Assembly (NCBI RefSeq): GCF_000973105.1 | Contig: NC_015844.1 | Location: 1,422,501-1,486,500, forward strand | Origin: Zobellia galactanivorans | GTDB taxonomy: Bacteria > Bacteroidota > Bacteroidia > Flavobacteriales > Flavobacteriaceae | Length of the DNA: 64,000 bases | Reading direction: 5' to 3' | In this document: piece after piece, positions 36,219 to 44,312 of the stretch | Position numbering within the stretch: position 1 is the stretch's first letter | Layout of the letters: each line of letters starts with the position of its first letter | Made by a program: the position numbers and the translations under genes | The notes under the pieces: generated by a model | The model's input: the letters and a program-made list of their open reading frames with translations, nothing else | Databases searched by the model: none | Told to the model about the DNA's origin: nothing

Positions 36219-36299
36219 ATGAAAGGACAAAGACACATATCTAATACCTTGAGCAACCTTGCTCCCGTTCGCCCGTTTTCTCGTCGCCGTCGCCCGTAA
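36219..36299 (+). CDS. Putative arginine leader peptide
   Basis: A 26-codon reading frame directly before the arginine operon. It has six Arg codons, four in a row (CGT CGC CGT CGC), and ends R-P-F-S-R-R-R-R-P then TAA. The ATG is 7 bases after a perfect TACATTTG. Position, size and the run of the pathway's own end product match amino-acid leader peptides that sense charged tRNA. The frame also contains GAGCAA-CC-TTGCTC (36251-36264), which could form a hairpin in the mRNA. I see no strong terminator downstream. It is too short for routine gene finding; translation is inferred. Confidence 0.65.
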   Translation: MKGQRHISNTLSNLAPVRPFSRRRRP

Positions 36300-36315
36300 G
36301 GGTGTTTCATATTTC

Positions 36316-36393
36316 ATGGGAATAGGTGAGTCCATTTCCGCACAACAACCAACAATTCATTATTTTTTACAGTTTAAATCCTTTTGGCAATGA
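36316..36393 (+). CDS. Possible second small frame coupled to GNAT start
   Basis: A 25-codon frame (MGIGESISAQQ...) whose TGA overlaps the ATG of the GNAT gene (ATGA). Nothing in the peptide is recognised; the first codons sit in a region complementary to the leader-peptide start. It may be chance, or it may couple translation of the GNAT to events in the leader. Confidence 0.2.
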   Translation: MGIGESISAQQPTIHYFLQFKSFWQ

Positions 36394-37010
36394 AATTAAT
36401 TATTGCTAACAAGTCACATGTTAAATACGCCCAGATCATTAGCGATACCATTACGGAATCTGCTAAGGTAAGAGGCACAGGCATAGCCAAGCGTACACCG
36501 GAATATATTCAGAAACGTTTGGAAAACGGCAATGCCGTTATTGCTTTAGACGGAGACAAGTTTGCTGGCTTCTGTTATATAGAAGTATGGGGGCACGAAA
36601 AATTCGTAGCCAACTCTGGCCTTATTGTCCATCCCGATTATAGAAATCAAGGATTGGCAAAAAAAATCAAAAAAAGAATCTTCGAGCTTTCGAGGGAAAA
36701 GTTCCCCGATGCCAAAATTTTCGGCATAACCACGGGACTGGCCGTAATGAAAATGAATTACGAACTCGGATACAAACCGGTTACATTTTCTGAACTGACC
36801 GATGATCCCGAATTCTGGAAAGGCTGCCAGACCTGCAAAAATTTTGACATCCTTACCCGTACCGAACGCAAAATGTGCCTCTGTACCGGCATGCTCTACG
36901 ATGGGGATAAAGAAAAAAAAGTGATCAAAAAGGAAGTGAACAGCAAAGCGTTCAAAAGACTCAAAAGCATTAAAGAATCGCTTTTTCTAAAAAAGAAAAC
37001 GAACCAATAA
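36390..37010 (+). CDS. GNAT N-acyltransferase heading the arginine operon
   Basis: A 206-residue GNAT. Core motifs: SGLIVHPDYRNQGLAKKI (acyl-CoA loop R-N-Q-G-L-A, about 85-90) and GITTGLAVMKMNYELGY. The likely job is first-step N-acylation of glutamate, replacing ArgA/ArgJ, which are absent. The C-terminal third is unusual: Cys146, 149, 163 and 165 form C-x2-C-x13-C-x-C followed by a Lys-rich tail, possibly a metal site. Start: ATG 36390; a TTG at 36384 would add two residues. Confidence 0.85.
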   Translation: MKLIIANKSHVKYAQIISDTITESAKVRGTGIAKRTPEYIQKRLENGNAVIALDGDKFAGFCYIEVWGHEKFVANSGLIVHPDYRNQGLAKKIKKRIFELSREKFPDAKIFGITTGLAVMKMNYELGYKPVTFSELTDDPEFWKGCQTCKNFDILTRTERKMCLCTGMLYDGDKEKKVIKKEVNSKAFKRLKSIKESLFLKKKTNQ

Positions 37011-37064
37011 TCATAATAGGCCAGCAAATCATACGATTATGGCCCAGACAATACATCTTTTAAT

Positions 37065-38255
37065 ATGAAAAAATTAGTTTTAGCATACAGCGGCGGATTA
37101 GACACTTCGTACTGCGCTAAATATCTATCACAGGAAAAAGGTTTTGACGTACACGCGGTAAGCGTAAATACCGGAGGTTTCTCCAAGGAAGAAATAGCCG
37201 AAATCGAAGAAAAGGCCCTTCAATTGGGTGCTAGTTCATATACTTCCATAGACGCCGTTCAAACCTTTTACGACAAGGTGGTAAAATACCTCATCTTTGG
37301 CAATGTTCTAAAGAACAACACCTATCCGCTTTCGGTAAGTGCCGAACGCATCGTACAGGCCATTGAAATTGTAAACTATGCCAAAAAAATAGGCGCGGAA
37401 TATATTGCCCATGGTAGTACGGGTGCAGGAAACGACCAAGTACGTTTTGATATGATCTTTCAGATCATTGCCCCCGAGATTGAGATCATCACCCCGATCA
37501 GGGACGAGAAACTGGCCCGAGAGGAAGAAATTGAATACCTGAAACAAAACGGTGTCGAATATTCTTGGGAAAAGGCAAAATACTCTATCAACAGGGGACT
37601 TTGGGGTACTTCCGTTGGAGGGGAAGAAACCCTGACCTCGGAAAAACCATTGCCCGATTCGGCTTACCCGAGCCAGTTACAGGAAAAGAACCCGACCGAA
37701 GTGAAACTCACCTTCAAAAAGGGCGAGCTTGTGGCCATAGACGGCAAAGAAGACACTCCCGTAAACAATATCATTAAACTCGACGCCCTGGCCTCTAAAT
37801 ACGCCATCGGACGCGACATCCATGTGGGCGATACCATTATCGGGATCAAAGGTCGGGTAGGTTTTGAAGCTCCTGCTTCCTTGATCATTATCAAAGCCCA
37901 CCACCTTCTGGAAAAACACACCTTGACCAAGTGGCAACAGTTCCAAAAAGAACAGCAGGGCAACTTCTACGGCATGCTATTGCATGAAGGCAATTACCTC
38001 GATGCCGTAATGAGAAATATCGAAGCCTTTTTGACCGACACCCAAAAAACGGTTTCGGGCGACGTTTTCGTAGGATTGTACCCCTTCCAGTTCCGATTGA
38101 ACGGTATTTCCTCGAAACACGATTTAATGAACGCCTCCTTCGGAAGCTATGGCGAAATGAACAAAGGCTGGACGGCCGACGAGGCCAAGGGCTTTATCAA
38201 AATACAGTCCAACGCCGGAAAAATATACAACCACGTAAACCCAAGTGATGATTAA
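37065..38255 (+). CDS. argG: Argininosuccinate synthase
   Basis: Joins citrulline and aspartate using ATP. The 396-residue enzyme starts MKKLVLAYSGGLDTSYCAKYL, with the PP-loop S-G-G-L-D-T-S (9-15). AHGSTGAGNDQVRFD and KYSINRGLWGTSVGGEE are family marks. Length is normal. It is the second structural gene of the operon and overlaps argC by 8 bases. Confidence 0.97.
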   Translation: MKKLVLAYSGGLDTSYCAKYLSQEKGFDVHAVSVNTGGFSKEEIAEIEEKALQLGASSYTSIDAVQTFYDKVVKYLIFGNVLKNNTYPLSVSAERIVQAIEIVNYAKKIGAEYIAHGSTGAGNDQVRFDMIFQIIAPEIEIITPIRDEKLAREEEIEYLKQNGVEYSWEKAKYSINRGLWGTSVGGEETLTSEKPLPDSAYPSQLQEKNPTEVKLTFKKGELVAIDGKEDTPVNNIIKLDALASKYAIGRDIHVGDTIIGIKGRVGFEAPASLIIIKAHHLLEKHTLTKWQQFQKEQQGNFYGMLLHEGNYLDAVMRNIEAFLTDTQKTVSGDVFVGLYPFQFRLNGISSKHDLMNASFGSYGEMNKGWTADEAKGFIKIQSNAGKIYNHVNPSDD

Positions 38256-39222
38256 AGCAGGTATTATAGGCGGTTCGGGTTATACAGGTGGGGAATTAAT
38301 ACGAATTCTACTGCACCACCCCGAGGCCGAAATAGATTTTGTTTTCAGCACTACCCGGGCGGGCAAGAAAATTACAACGGCCCATGCCGATCTGTTGGGC
38401 ACGACCGAAATGGAATTCACCGGAAGCATCAATCCCGATGTAGACGTTGTATTCCTATGTCTGGGCCATGGCAATTCCTCTAAGTTCCTACAGGAAAACC
38501 AGTTCTCCGAAAACACCAAGATCATCGACCTCAGCAACGATTTCAGGTTGCAGGCCGATGCCGTTTTTGAAGGCAAAAAATTTGTTTACGGACTCCCCGA
38601 ACTTAGAAAGGAAGAGATAAAGAAGGCGAACTACATTGCCAACCCCGGTTGTTTTGCAACGGCCATTCAATTGGGACTCCTTCCCTTGGCCAAAGCGAAC
38701 AAACTGGGGCATACGGTACATATCAATGCCGTTACCGGTAGTACGGGTGCAGGCGTTAGTCCGTCGGCCACATCGCACTTCAGCTGGAGGAACAACAACG
38801 TTAGCTGGTACAAGCCCTTTACCCACCAACATTTGGGAGAGATCAACGAGAATTTAAAATTCTTGCAAGCCGATTCTGGAGAGCTGTTTTTCCTGCCGAA
38901 CCGCGGTAATTTCGCAAGGGGAATCTTAGCGACGGCCTATACCGAATTCGACGGTAGTCTGGAAGAAGCCATCGACCTCTACAAAGGCTTTTACTCAGAT
39001 GCACTGTTTACACAGGTAGCCGAAGAGCCCATCCATTTAAAACAAATCGTAAACACCAATCAGTGCCACGTTCACTTGCACAAGCATGAAAACACCTTGC
39101 TTATCACCTCGGCCATAGACAACCTATTGAAAGGGGCATCGGGCCAGGCGGTACAGAACATGAACCTGATTTTCGGATTGGGCGAAGGCATTGGCCTTAA
39201 CCTTAAGGCGGGCGTATTTTAG
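38248..39222 (+). CDS. argC: N-acetyl (N-acyl)-gamma-glutamyl-phosphate reductase
   Basis: NADPH reduction of N-acylglutamyl phosphate to the semialdehyde. About 324 residues. Motifs: IIGGSGYTGGELIRILLHHPEAE (nucleotide fold), L-G-H-G-N-S-S, and active-site Cys in N-P-G-C-F-A-T. The C-terminal FLPNRGNFARGILATAY is typical. The start is ATG 38248, overlapping argG; a GTG three bases upstream is less likely. Confidence 0.96.
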   Translation: MIKAGIIGGSGYTGGELIRILLHHPEAEIDFVFSTTRAGKKITTAHADLLGTTEMEFTGSINPDVDVVFLCLGHGNSSKFLQENQFSENTKIIDLSNDFRLQADAVFEGKKFVYGLPELRKEEIKKANYIANPGCFATAIQLGLLPLAKANKLGHTVHINAVTGSTGAGVSPSATSHFSWRNNNVSWYKPFTHQHLGEINENLKFLQADSGELFFLPNRGNFARGILATAYTEFDGSLEEAIDLYKGFYSDALFTQVAEEPIHLKQIVNTNQCHVHLHKHENTLLITSAIDNLLKGASGQAVQNMNLIFGLGEGIGLNLKAGVF

Positions 39223-39293
39223 AACACAAGAAAAAAGCTCCGTGGCGTAAAGTCCACGTCAACCATAAAGCGGAAACAACCAAAATATCAAAA

Positions 39294-40094
39294 ATGAAAA
39301 TAGCCATCATAGGAGCCGGGAATTTAGGCCTTTCCATTGCGAAGGGAATTTTAAATTCGAACGGTGCCACGACCATGTATCTCACGAAGAGAAACACTGC
39401 CGAGATAGAAGAGTATGAAAAGTATGGAAATGTAACCATCACTTCAGACAACCGGGAAGCCGTTAAGAATTCCGACATCCTTATTTTGGCCGTGCAGCCC
39501 AGTCAGCTCGAAAATATTCTGGAAAGCACCAAGGATCTGCTTACCGAAAACCATGTGGTGATCTCTACCATTACCGGTTTCAGCATTGCAAAAATGGAAA
39601 GCATTCTGGGTACCGACCACAATATTATCAGAAGTATGCCCAACACCGCTATTTCGGTAGGGCAATCAATGACCTGTATCTGCAGTAACGAAAAAGGCAA
39701 AAAGAAAATCGATTTGGCCAAGGCCATTTTCAACCGTATGGGGCATTCCATGGAAATACCCGAAACACAAATGCAGGCCGCTACGGTTATTTGCGCAAGC
39801 GGAATTGCCTTTTGGATGCGCTTGATACGGGCCACGACCCAAGGGGCCATCCAACTGGGTTTCGATGCCAAGGAAGCTCAGGAATTGGCCATGCACACCT
39901 GTAACGGCGCTGCCAGCTTGTTAATTGAATCGGGCAGCCACCCGGAAGCGGAAATCGACAAGGTTACCACCCCAAAGGGCTGTACCATTCAAGGTTTGAA
40001 CGAAATGGAACACCAGGGGCTAAGCTCCTCCCTTATCCAAGGGATTGTGGCTTCCTATGAAAAAATCAGTAGAATCAAAGAGAATCAGTTGTAG
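39294..40094 (+). CDS. proC: Pyrroline-5-carboxylate reductase
   Basis: Last step of proline synthesis. 266 residues: MKIAIIGAGNLGLSIAKGIL (NAD(P) loop), ILILAVQPSQL, IIRSMPNTAISVGQSMT and the C-terminal signature KVTTPKGCTIQGLNEME. Length is normal. Placed inside the arginine operon between argC and argD, with proA and proB two and three genes further on. Confidence 0.96.
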   Translation: MKIAIIGAGNLGLSIAKGILNSNGATTMYLTKRNTAEIEEYEKYGNVTITSDNREAVKNSDILILAVQPSQLENILESTKDLLTENHVVISTITGFSIAKMESILGTDHNIIRSMPNTAISVGQSMTCICSNEKGKKKIDLAKAIFNRMGHSMEIPETQMQAATVICASGIAFWMRLIRATTQGAIQLGFDAKEAQELAMHTCNGAASLLIESGSHPEAEIDKVTTPKGCTIQGLNEMEHQGLSSSLIQGIVASYEKISRIKENQL

Positions 40095-40148
40095 AACGTC
40101 TCGCTAAAATTAGGTGTAGAACACAAGCGTCGCACCCTAGTAAAAGTT

Positions 40149-41273
40149 ATGAATTTATTCGATGTTTACCCATTATACGATGTAACCCCAGTCTCGGCAC
40201 AGGGAATAGTAGTAACCGATGACAAGGGAACGGAATACTTAGATTTTTACGGAGGTCACGCCGTAATCTCTATTGGCCACTCCCACCCGCATTACGTAAA
40301 GCGCATCACCGAGCAGTTGAACAAAATAGGGTTTTACAGCAATTCAGTAAAAAATCCCTTGCAGGAGGAATTGGCCACAAAACTCGGACAGCTTTCCAAT
40401 TGTGAAAATTACAATCTGTTTTTGTGCAATTCAGGGGCCGAGGCCAATGAAAACGCCTTAAAACTGGCTTCTTTCCACACCGGAAAATCTAGGGTCATTG
40501 CCTTCACCAATGGGTTTCACGGGCGTACTTCCGCGGCTGTTGCCGCTACGGACAATCCCAAGATAAACGCACCGATCAATTTACAACAGAAGGTTACCTT
40601 TCTCCCCTTTAACGACTTACAGGCCTTTCAGGTGGAAATTGAAAAAGGCGATGTTTGCGCCGTTATCATAGAGACCATACAAGGGGTTGGCGGATTGGAC
40701 GAACCTAGCACCGAGTTTTACCAAGAAGTGGCATCGCTTTGCAAGGCCAATAAAACGGTACTGATCGCAGACGAGGTACAATGTGGTTTCGGCCGAAGCG
40801 GTAAATTCTTTGCTTTTCAACACCACGACATTCAACCCGATATTATTTCGGTTGCCAAAGGTATGGGGAACGGCTTCCCCGTAGGCGGCATTTTGATCCA
40901 CGAAGACATTAAGGCTTCCCACGGAATGCTAGGCACCACTTTTGGGGGGAACCATTTGGCCTGTGCGGCCACATTGGCCGTTTTGGAAGTCTTGGAAGAC
41001 GAAAAGCTCATTGAAAATGCCGCCCATCTGGAAGGCTACTTCAAGGCCCTGGCCGCAGATATCCCACAAATCAAAAGAGTAAAGGGAAAAGGCCTTATGC
41101 TAGGCCTTGAATTCGATTTTGAGGTGGCCGGCCTAAGAAAAAACTTGATCCACAACCAAAAACTATTCACCGGGGGCGCAAAAGACAAACATGTGTTGCG
41201 CGTACTTCCCGCCTTAAATATTACCAAAGCCCATTTAGACACTTTTTTCACCGCCTTAAAAGCAGAATTGTAA
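40149..41273 (+). CDS. argD: Acetylornithine (N-acylornithine) aminotransferase
   Basis: PLP-dependent transamination of the N-acyl glutamate semialdehyde. 374 residues. Features: NSGAEANENALKLA, GFHGRTSAAVAATDN, LIADEVQCGFGRSGKFFAF (PLP Asp), and the PLP Lys in SVAKGMGNGFPVGG. The C-terminal RVLPALNITKAHLD is also typical. It may serve an acetyl- or succinyl-substrate, depending on the carbamoyltransferase. Its stop overlaps the proA start (TAATG). Confidence 0.95.
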   Translation: MNLFDVYPLYDVTPVSAQGIVVTDDKGTEYLDFYGGHAVISIGHSHPHYVKRITEQLNKIGFYSNSVKNPLQEELATKLGQLSNCENYNLFLCNSGAEANENALKLASFHTGKSRVIAFTNGFHGRTSAAVAATDNPKINAPINLQQKVTFLPFNDLQAFQVEIEKGDVCAVIIETIQGVGGLDEPSTEFYQEVASLCKANKTVLIADEVQCGFGRSGKFFAFQHHDIQPDIISVAKGMGNGFPVGGILIHEDIKASHGMLGTTFGGNHLACAATLAVLEVLEDEKLIENAAHLEGYFKALAADIPQIKRVKGKGLMLGLEFDFEVAGLRKNLIHNQKLFTGGAKDKHVLRVLPALNITKAHLDTFFTALKAEL

Positions 41274-42472
41274 TGAGTTTATTATTGGACATAAAACAAC
41301 GCAATGCCGTACTTTCCGACATGGCCCAATTGCTCGAACAAGAACGGACCGCTATCTTGGCGGCCAATAAAATAGATTTGGACAGCTATTCGGGCGATGA
41401 CCTTGCCATGAGGGACCGCCTTAAGGTCGACCAAGAAAAAATAGACGGCATGATCTTGAGCCTGCAGCAACTTGCGGCACAAGAAGATCCCTTGGGTGTC
41501 GAACGCTTTAGTTTCACCCACGATAACGGTATGCACGTAAGCAATAAAACGGCTCCTTTCGGAACCATTCTTATTATTTACGAATCTAGGCCCGATGTTA
41601 CCATCGAAGCGGCCGGAATCGCTTTTAAATCGGGCAACAAAATCCTATTAAAGGGAGGAAAGGAATCGTTGAACAGCAATTTATTCCTTGTCGATTTATG
41701 GCATAAGGCCCTAGAGGCCAACGGAGCCGAAACGGACTGGGTGACTTATTTGCAGTTCAACAGAACCGAAACGCAGGCTTTTCTCGAAAAGCCCAACCAA
41801 AAAATAGACCTTATCGTACCTCGGGGAGGCGAAAGGCTGATCGCCTTCGTAAAAGCGCACGCTACCTGCCCCGTTATCGTAAGTGGACGCGGAAACAACT
41901 TCGTTTACATCGATCATGAGGCCGACCTAGAGATGGCCATAGACATCATCATCAACGCGAAGACAACCAAAATATCGGCCTGCAATGCCTTGGACAAAGT
42001 ACTTGTTTCTTCCGACTTGCCCCGAAAACAGCAATTCCTCCAACACTTGATCCAAGAGTTGCAAAAGAGCAAGGTCGAAATTCTGGCCGACGAGGCCATT
42101 TCAGGTATGGAAGGCACAAAGACCATAGACGACGAACAGATCTGGTACGAGGAATTTTTAGATTATAAGATCGCCATCGGACAAAGCTCCGATATCGAAG
42201 ATGCCATATCTAAAATAAACACTTATGGTGGCGGGCACTCCGCAGCGATCATCACGGCCAACGACGAAACGGCCGAATACTTCATGAACAATGTTGATAC
42301 GGCCGCCGTATACCATAACGCTTCCACCCGTTTTACCGACGGGGGCCAATTTGGCCTAGGTGGCGAACTGGCCATCAGCACCGATAAATTGCACCAGCGA
42401 GGCCCAATCGGACTTCAGCATTTGGTCACCAATAAATGGTATGTAAAAGGAGACGGCCAGACCCGAAGGTAG
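41273..42472 (+). CDS. proA: Gamma-glutamyl phosphate reductase
   Basis: Second step of proline synthesis. 399 residues of the aldehyde-dehydrogenase fold: GTILIIYESRPDVTIEAAGIAFKSGN, IVPRGGERLIAFV, and the active-site Cys in K-I-S-A-C-N-A-L-D. Near the C-terminus YHNASTRFTDGGQFGLGGE is the ProA signature. Normal length. Translationally coupled to argD. Confidence 0.96.
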   Translation: MSLLLDIKQRNAVLSDMAQLLEQERTAILAANKIDLDSYSGDDLAMRDRLKVDQEKIDGMILSLQQLAAQEDPLGVERFSFTHDNGMHVSNKTAPFGTILIIYESRPDVTIEAAGIAFKSGNKILLKGGKESLNSNLFLVDLWHKALEANGAETDWVTYLQFNRTETQAFLEKPNQKIDLIVPRGGERLIAFVKAHATCPVIVSGRGNNFVYIDHEADLEMAIDIIINAKTTKISACNALDKVLVSSDLPRKQQFLQHLIQELQKSKVEILADEAISGMEGTKTIDDEQIWYEEFLDYKIAIGQSSDIEDAISKINTYGGGHSAAIITANDETAEYFMNNVDTAAVYHNASTRFTDGGQFGLGGELAISTDKLHQRGPIGLQHLVTNKWYVKGDGQTRR

Positions 42473-42535
42473 GAATACGGCCAGAGGGCTCGACCAGCAT
42501 TCGCGCCTCGGCATAAACGATGAAATAGAACACCG

Positions 42536-43324
42536 ATGAAAAAACGGATCTTATTAAAAATAGGCTCGAACACCCTAACCAAGGAAACCGATCAGATTTC
42601 TAGGGGAAAGATAGAGGATATAGGGAGGCAGATCGCTTCGCTCAAAGACGACTATGAATTTATCATCGTAAGTTCGGGGGCCATTGCCGCCGCCAAACAG
42701 TTCGTAAAGTTGGAGCACAACGGAGAGGACATTAACGTAAAACAAGCCTTGGCGGCCATTGGCCAGCCCCACCTGATGCGTATGTTTCAGGAAAGTTTTA
42801 GGGAACTCGGCCTATTTGCGGCCCAATGCCTTTTATCGTACTCCGATTTTGAGAATCCGAAATCAAAGGCAAACATCAAGAACACCATTGATATTTTGGC
42901 CAGCAACAATTTTATTCCGATCATTAACGAAAACGATACGGTAGCCGCCGATGAGATCCAATTTGGCGATAACGACAAACTGGCCGCATTGACCGCGGCA
43001 TTGCTCAAGGCCGACCTTTTGTTGATCGCGACCAATACCAACGGTATCTATACCAAAACCTCAATTGAAAACGGGCAACCCGAAACGATTTTTGAAGTTT
43101 TGGGCATCGATAGCCTGCAACAAGAGATCAGCTCGCATAAGTCGTCACACGGTACGGGCGGCATGCAATCTAAAGTAGAGGCCGCAACCATTGCCCAAAA
43201 GGCCGGCATTGAAACCTGGATCGTCAACGGCCTTAACGACAATTTTATAAGCGATGCCCTTGGGGGATCGGGAAAGCATACGAAGATCAAAACCAAGGAC
43301 GGCCACTTTTTAGAAGGCCACTGA
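42536..43324 (+). CDS. proB: Glutamate 5-kinase (no PUA domain)
   Basis: First step of proline synthesis. 262 residues consisting only of the amino-acid kinase domain: KRILLKIGSNTLT, IIVSSGAIAAAKQF, ENDTVAADEIQFGDNDKLAAL and SHGTGGMQSKVEAATIAQKAGI. The PUA domain present in E. coli ProB is missing, which is common in this phylum. It follows proA by 63 bases. Confidence 0.95.
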   Translation: MKKRILLKIGSNTLTKETDQISRGKIEDIGRQIASLKDDYEFIIVSSGAIAAAKQFVKLEHNGEDINVKQALAAIGQPHLMRMFQESFRELGLFAAQCLLSYSDFENPKSKANIKNTIDILASNNFIPIINENDTVAADEIQFGDNDKLAALTAALLKADLLLIATNTNGIYTKTSIENGQPETIFEVLGIDSLQQEISSHKSSHGTGGMQSKVEAATIAQKAGIETWIVNGLNDNFISDALGGSGKHTKIKTKDGHFLEGH

Positions 43325-43372
43325 AGCAAATCCATAGAAAAAAATTAGAACAGCCAGAGAAACAGAACACAA

Positions 43373-44308
43373 ATGAAACATTACCTTTCCGTACAAGACA
43401 TAGATTCATTGGACCATTGGGTGGAAGAAGCCCGAGACCTAAAAGAAGATCCCAAAAAGCACAAGAACCTAGGTTCCGACAAAACGATTGGGCTATTGTT
43501 CTTCAACAACAGTCTCCGTACCCGCCTAAGCACCCAAAAAGCCGCTATGAACCTTGGTATGGAAGTTATTGTCATGAACTTTGGAAGCGAAGGATGGGCT
43601 CTGGAATACGCCGATGGTACCGTTATGGACCAAGGCACTTCCGAACATATCAAGGAGGCCGCGCAAGTGGTTTCGCAGTATTGTGACATTATCGCCATTA
43701 GGGCCTTCGCCGGACTTAAGGACAAAGAAGAGGATGAGGCCGAGAAAGTCCTAAACGGATTTAAAAAATACGCTTCCGTACCTATCGTGAATATGGAAAG
43801 TTCGGTAGGCCATCCTTTACAAGCCTTGGCCGATGCCATTACCCTGGCCGAACAGAATACCAAGGCACGTCCTAAAGTGGTGCTTTCATGGGCCCCGCAT
43901 CCGAAGGCGCTTCCACATGCCGTAGCCAATTCATTTGTAGAAATGATGCATTTACAGGATGCCGACTTTGTGATCACCCATCCCGAAGGCTATGAACTCA
44001 ATCCCGAGATCACCAAGGGGGCGACCATCGAATACGACCAGAAAAAGGCTTGCGAAAATGCCGATTTCATCTATGTAAAAAACTGGAGCAGCTATAGCGA
44101 CTACGGAAAGGTGCTGAACCAAGATAAAAATTGGACGATGACCCCTGAAAAAGTGGGTAAGGCCAAATTTATGCACTGTCTACCGGTACGAAGAAACGTT
44201 GTGGTGGCCGATGCCGTTTTAGACGGCGACCGATCACTGGTCATCGAACAGGCCAATAACCGAACCTATGCCGCCCAGATCGTACTGAAAAAAATCTTGG
44301 AACAATAA
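43373..44308 (+). CDS. argF': N-acyl-L-ornithine carbamoyltransferase
   Basis: Transfers the carbamoyl group to an N-acylated ornithine, the hallmark of the Bacteroidota arginine route. 311 residues. Carbamoyl-phosphate loop F-F-N-N-S-L-R-T-R-L-S-T (43-54), WAPHPKALPHAVANSF and HCLPVRRNVVVAD. Established work on Xanthomonas AOTCase (Glu92) and Bacteroides fragilis SOTCase (Pro90) shows that one residue sets acyl specificity; by my alignment this protein has Ser90 in D-Q-G-T-S-E-H. See the findings. Confidence 0.95.
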   Translation: MKHYLSVQDIDSLDHWVEEARDLKEDPKKHKNLGSDKTIGLLFFNNSLRTRLSTQKAAMNLGMEVIVMNFGSEGWALEYADGTVMDQGTSEHIKEAAQVVSQYCDIIAIRAFAGLKDKEEDEAEKVLNGFKKYASVPIVNMESSVGHPLQALADAITLAEQNTKARPKVVLSWAPHPKALPHAVANSFVEMMHLQDADFVITHPEGYELNPEITKGATIEYDQKKACENADFIYVKNWSSYSDYGKVLNQDKNWTMTPEKVGKAKFMHCLPVRRNVVVADAVLDGDRSLVIEQANNRTYAAQIVLKKILEQ

Positions 44309-44312
44309 GCCC

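Noticed and set aside
36318-36369. Attenuator terminator in the arginine leader (GGGAA/TTTCC stem with a T-run)
   Set aside because: The stem is only 5 bp with one wobble and a 12-base loop, and the T-run is about 20 bases further on; not a credible intrinsic terminator.
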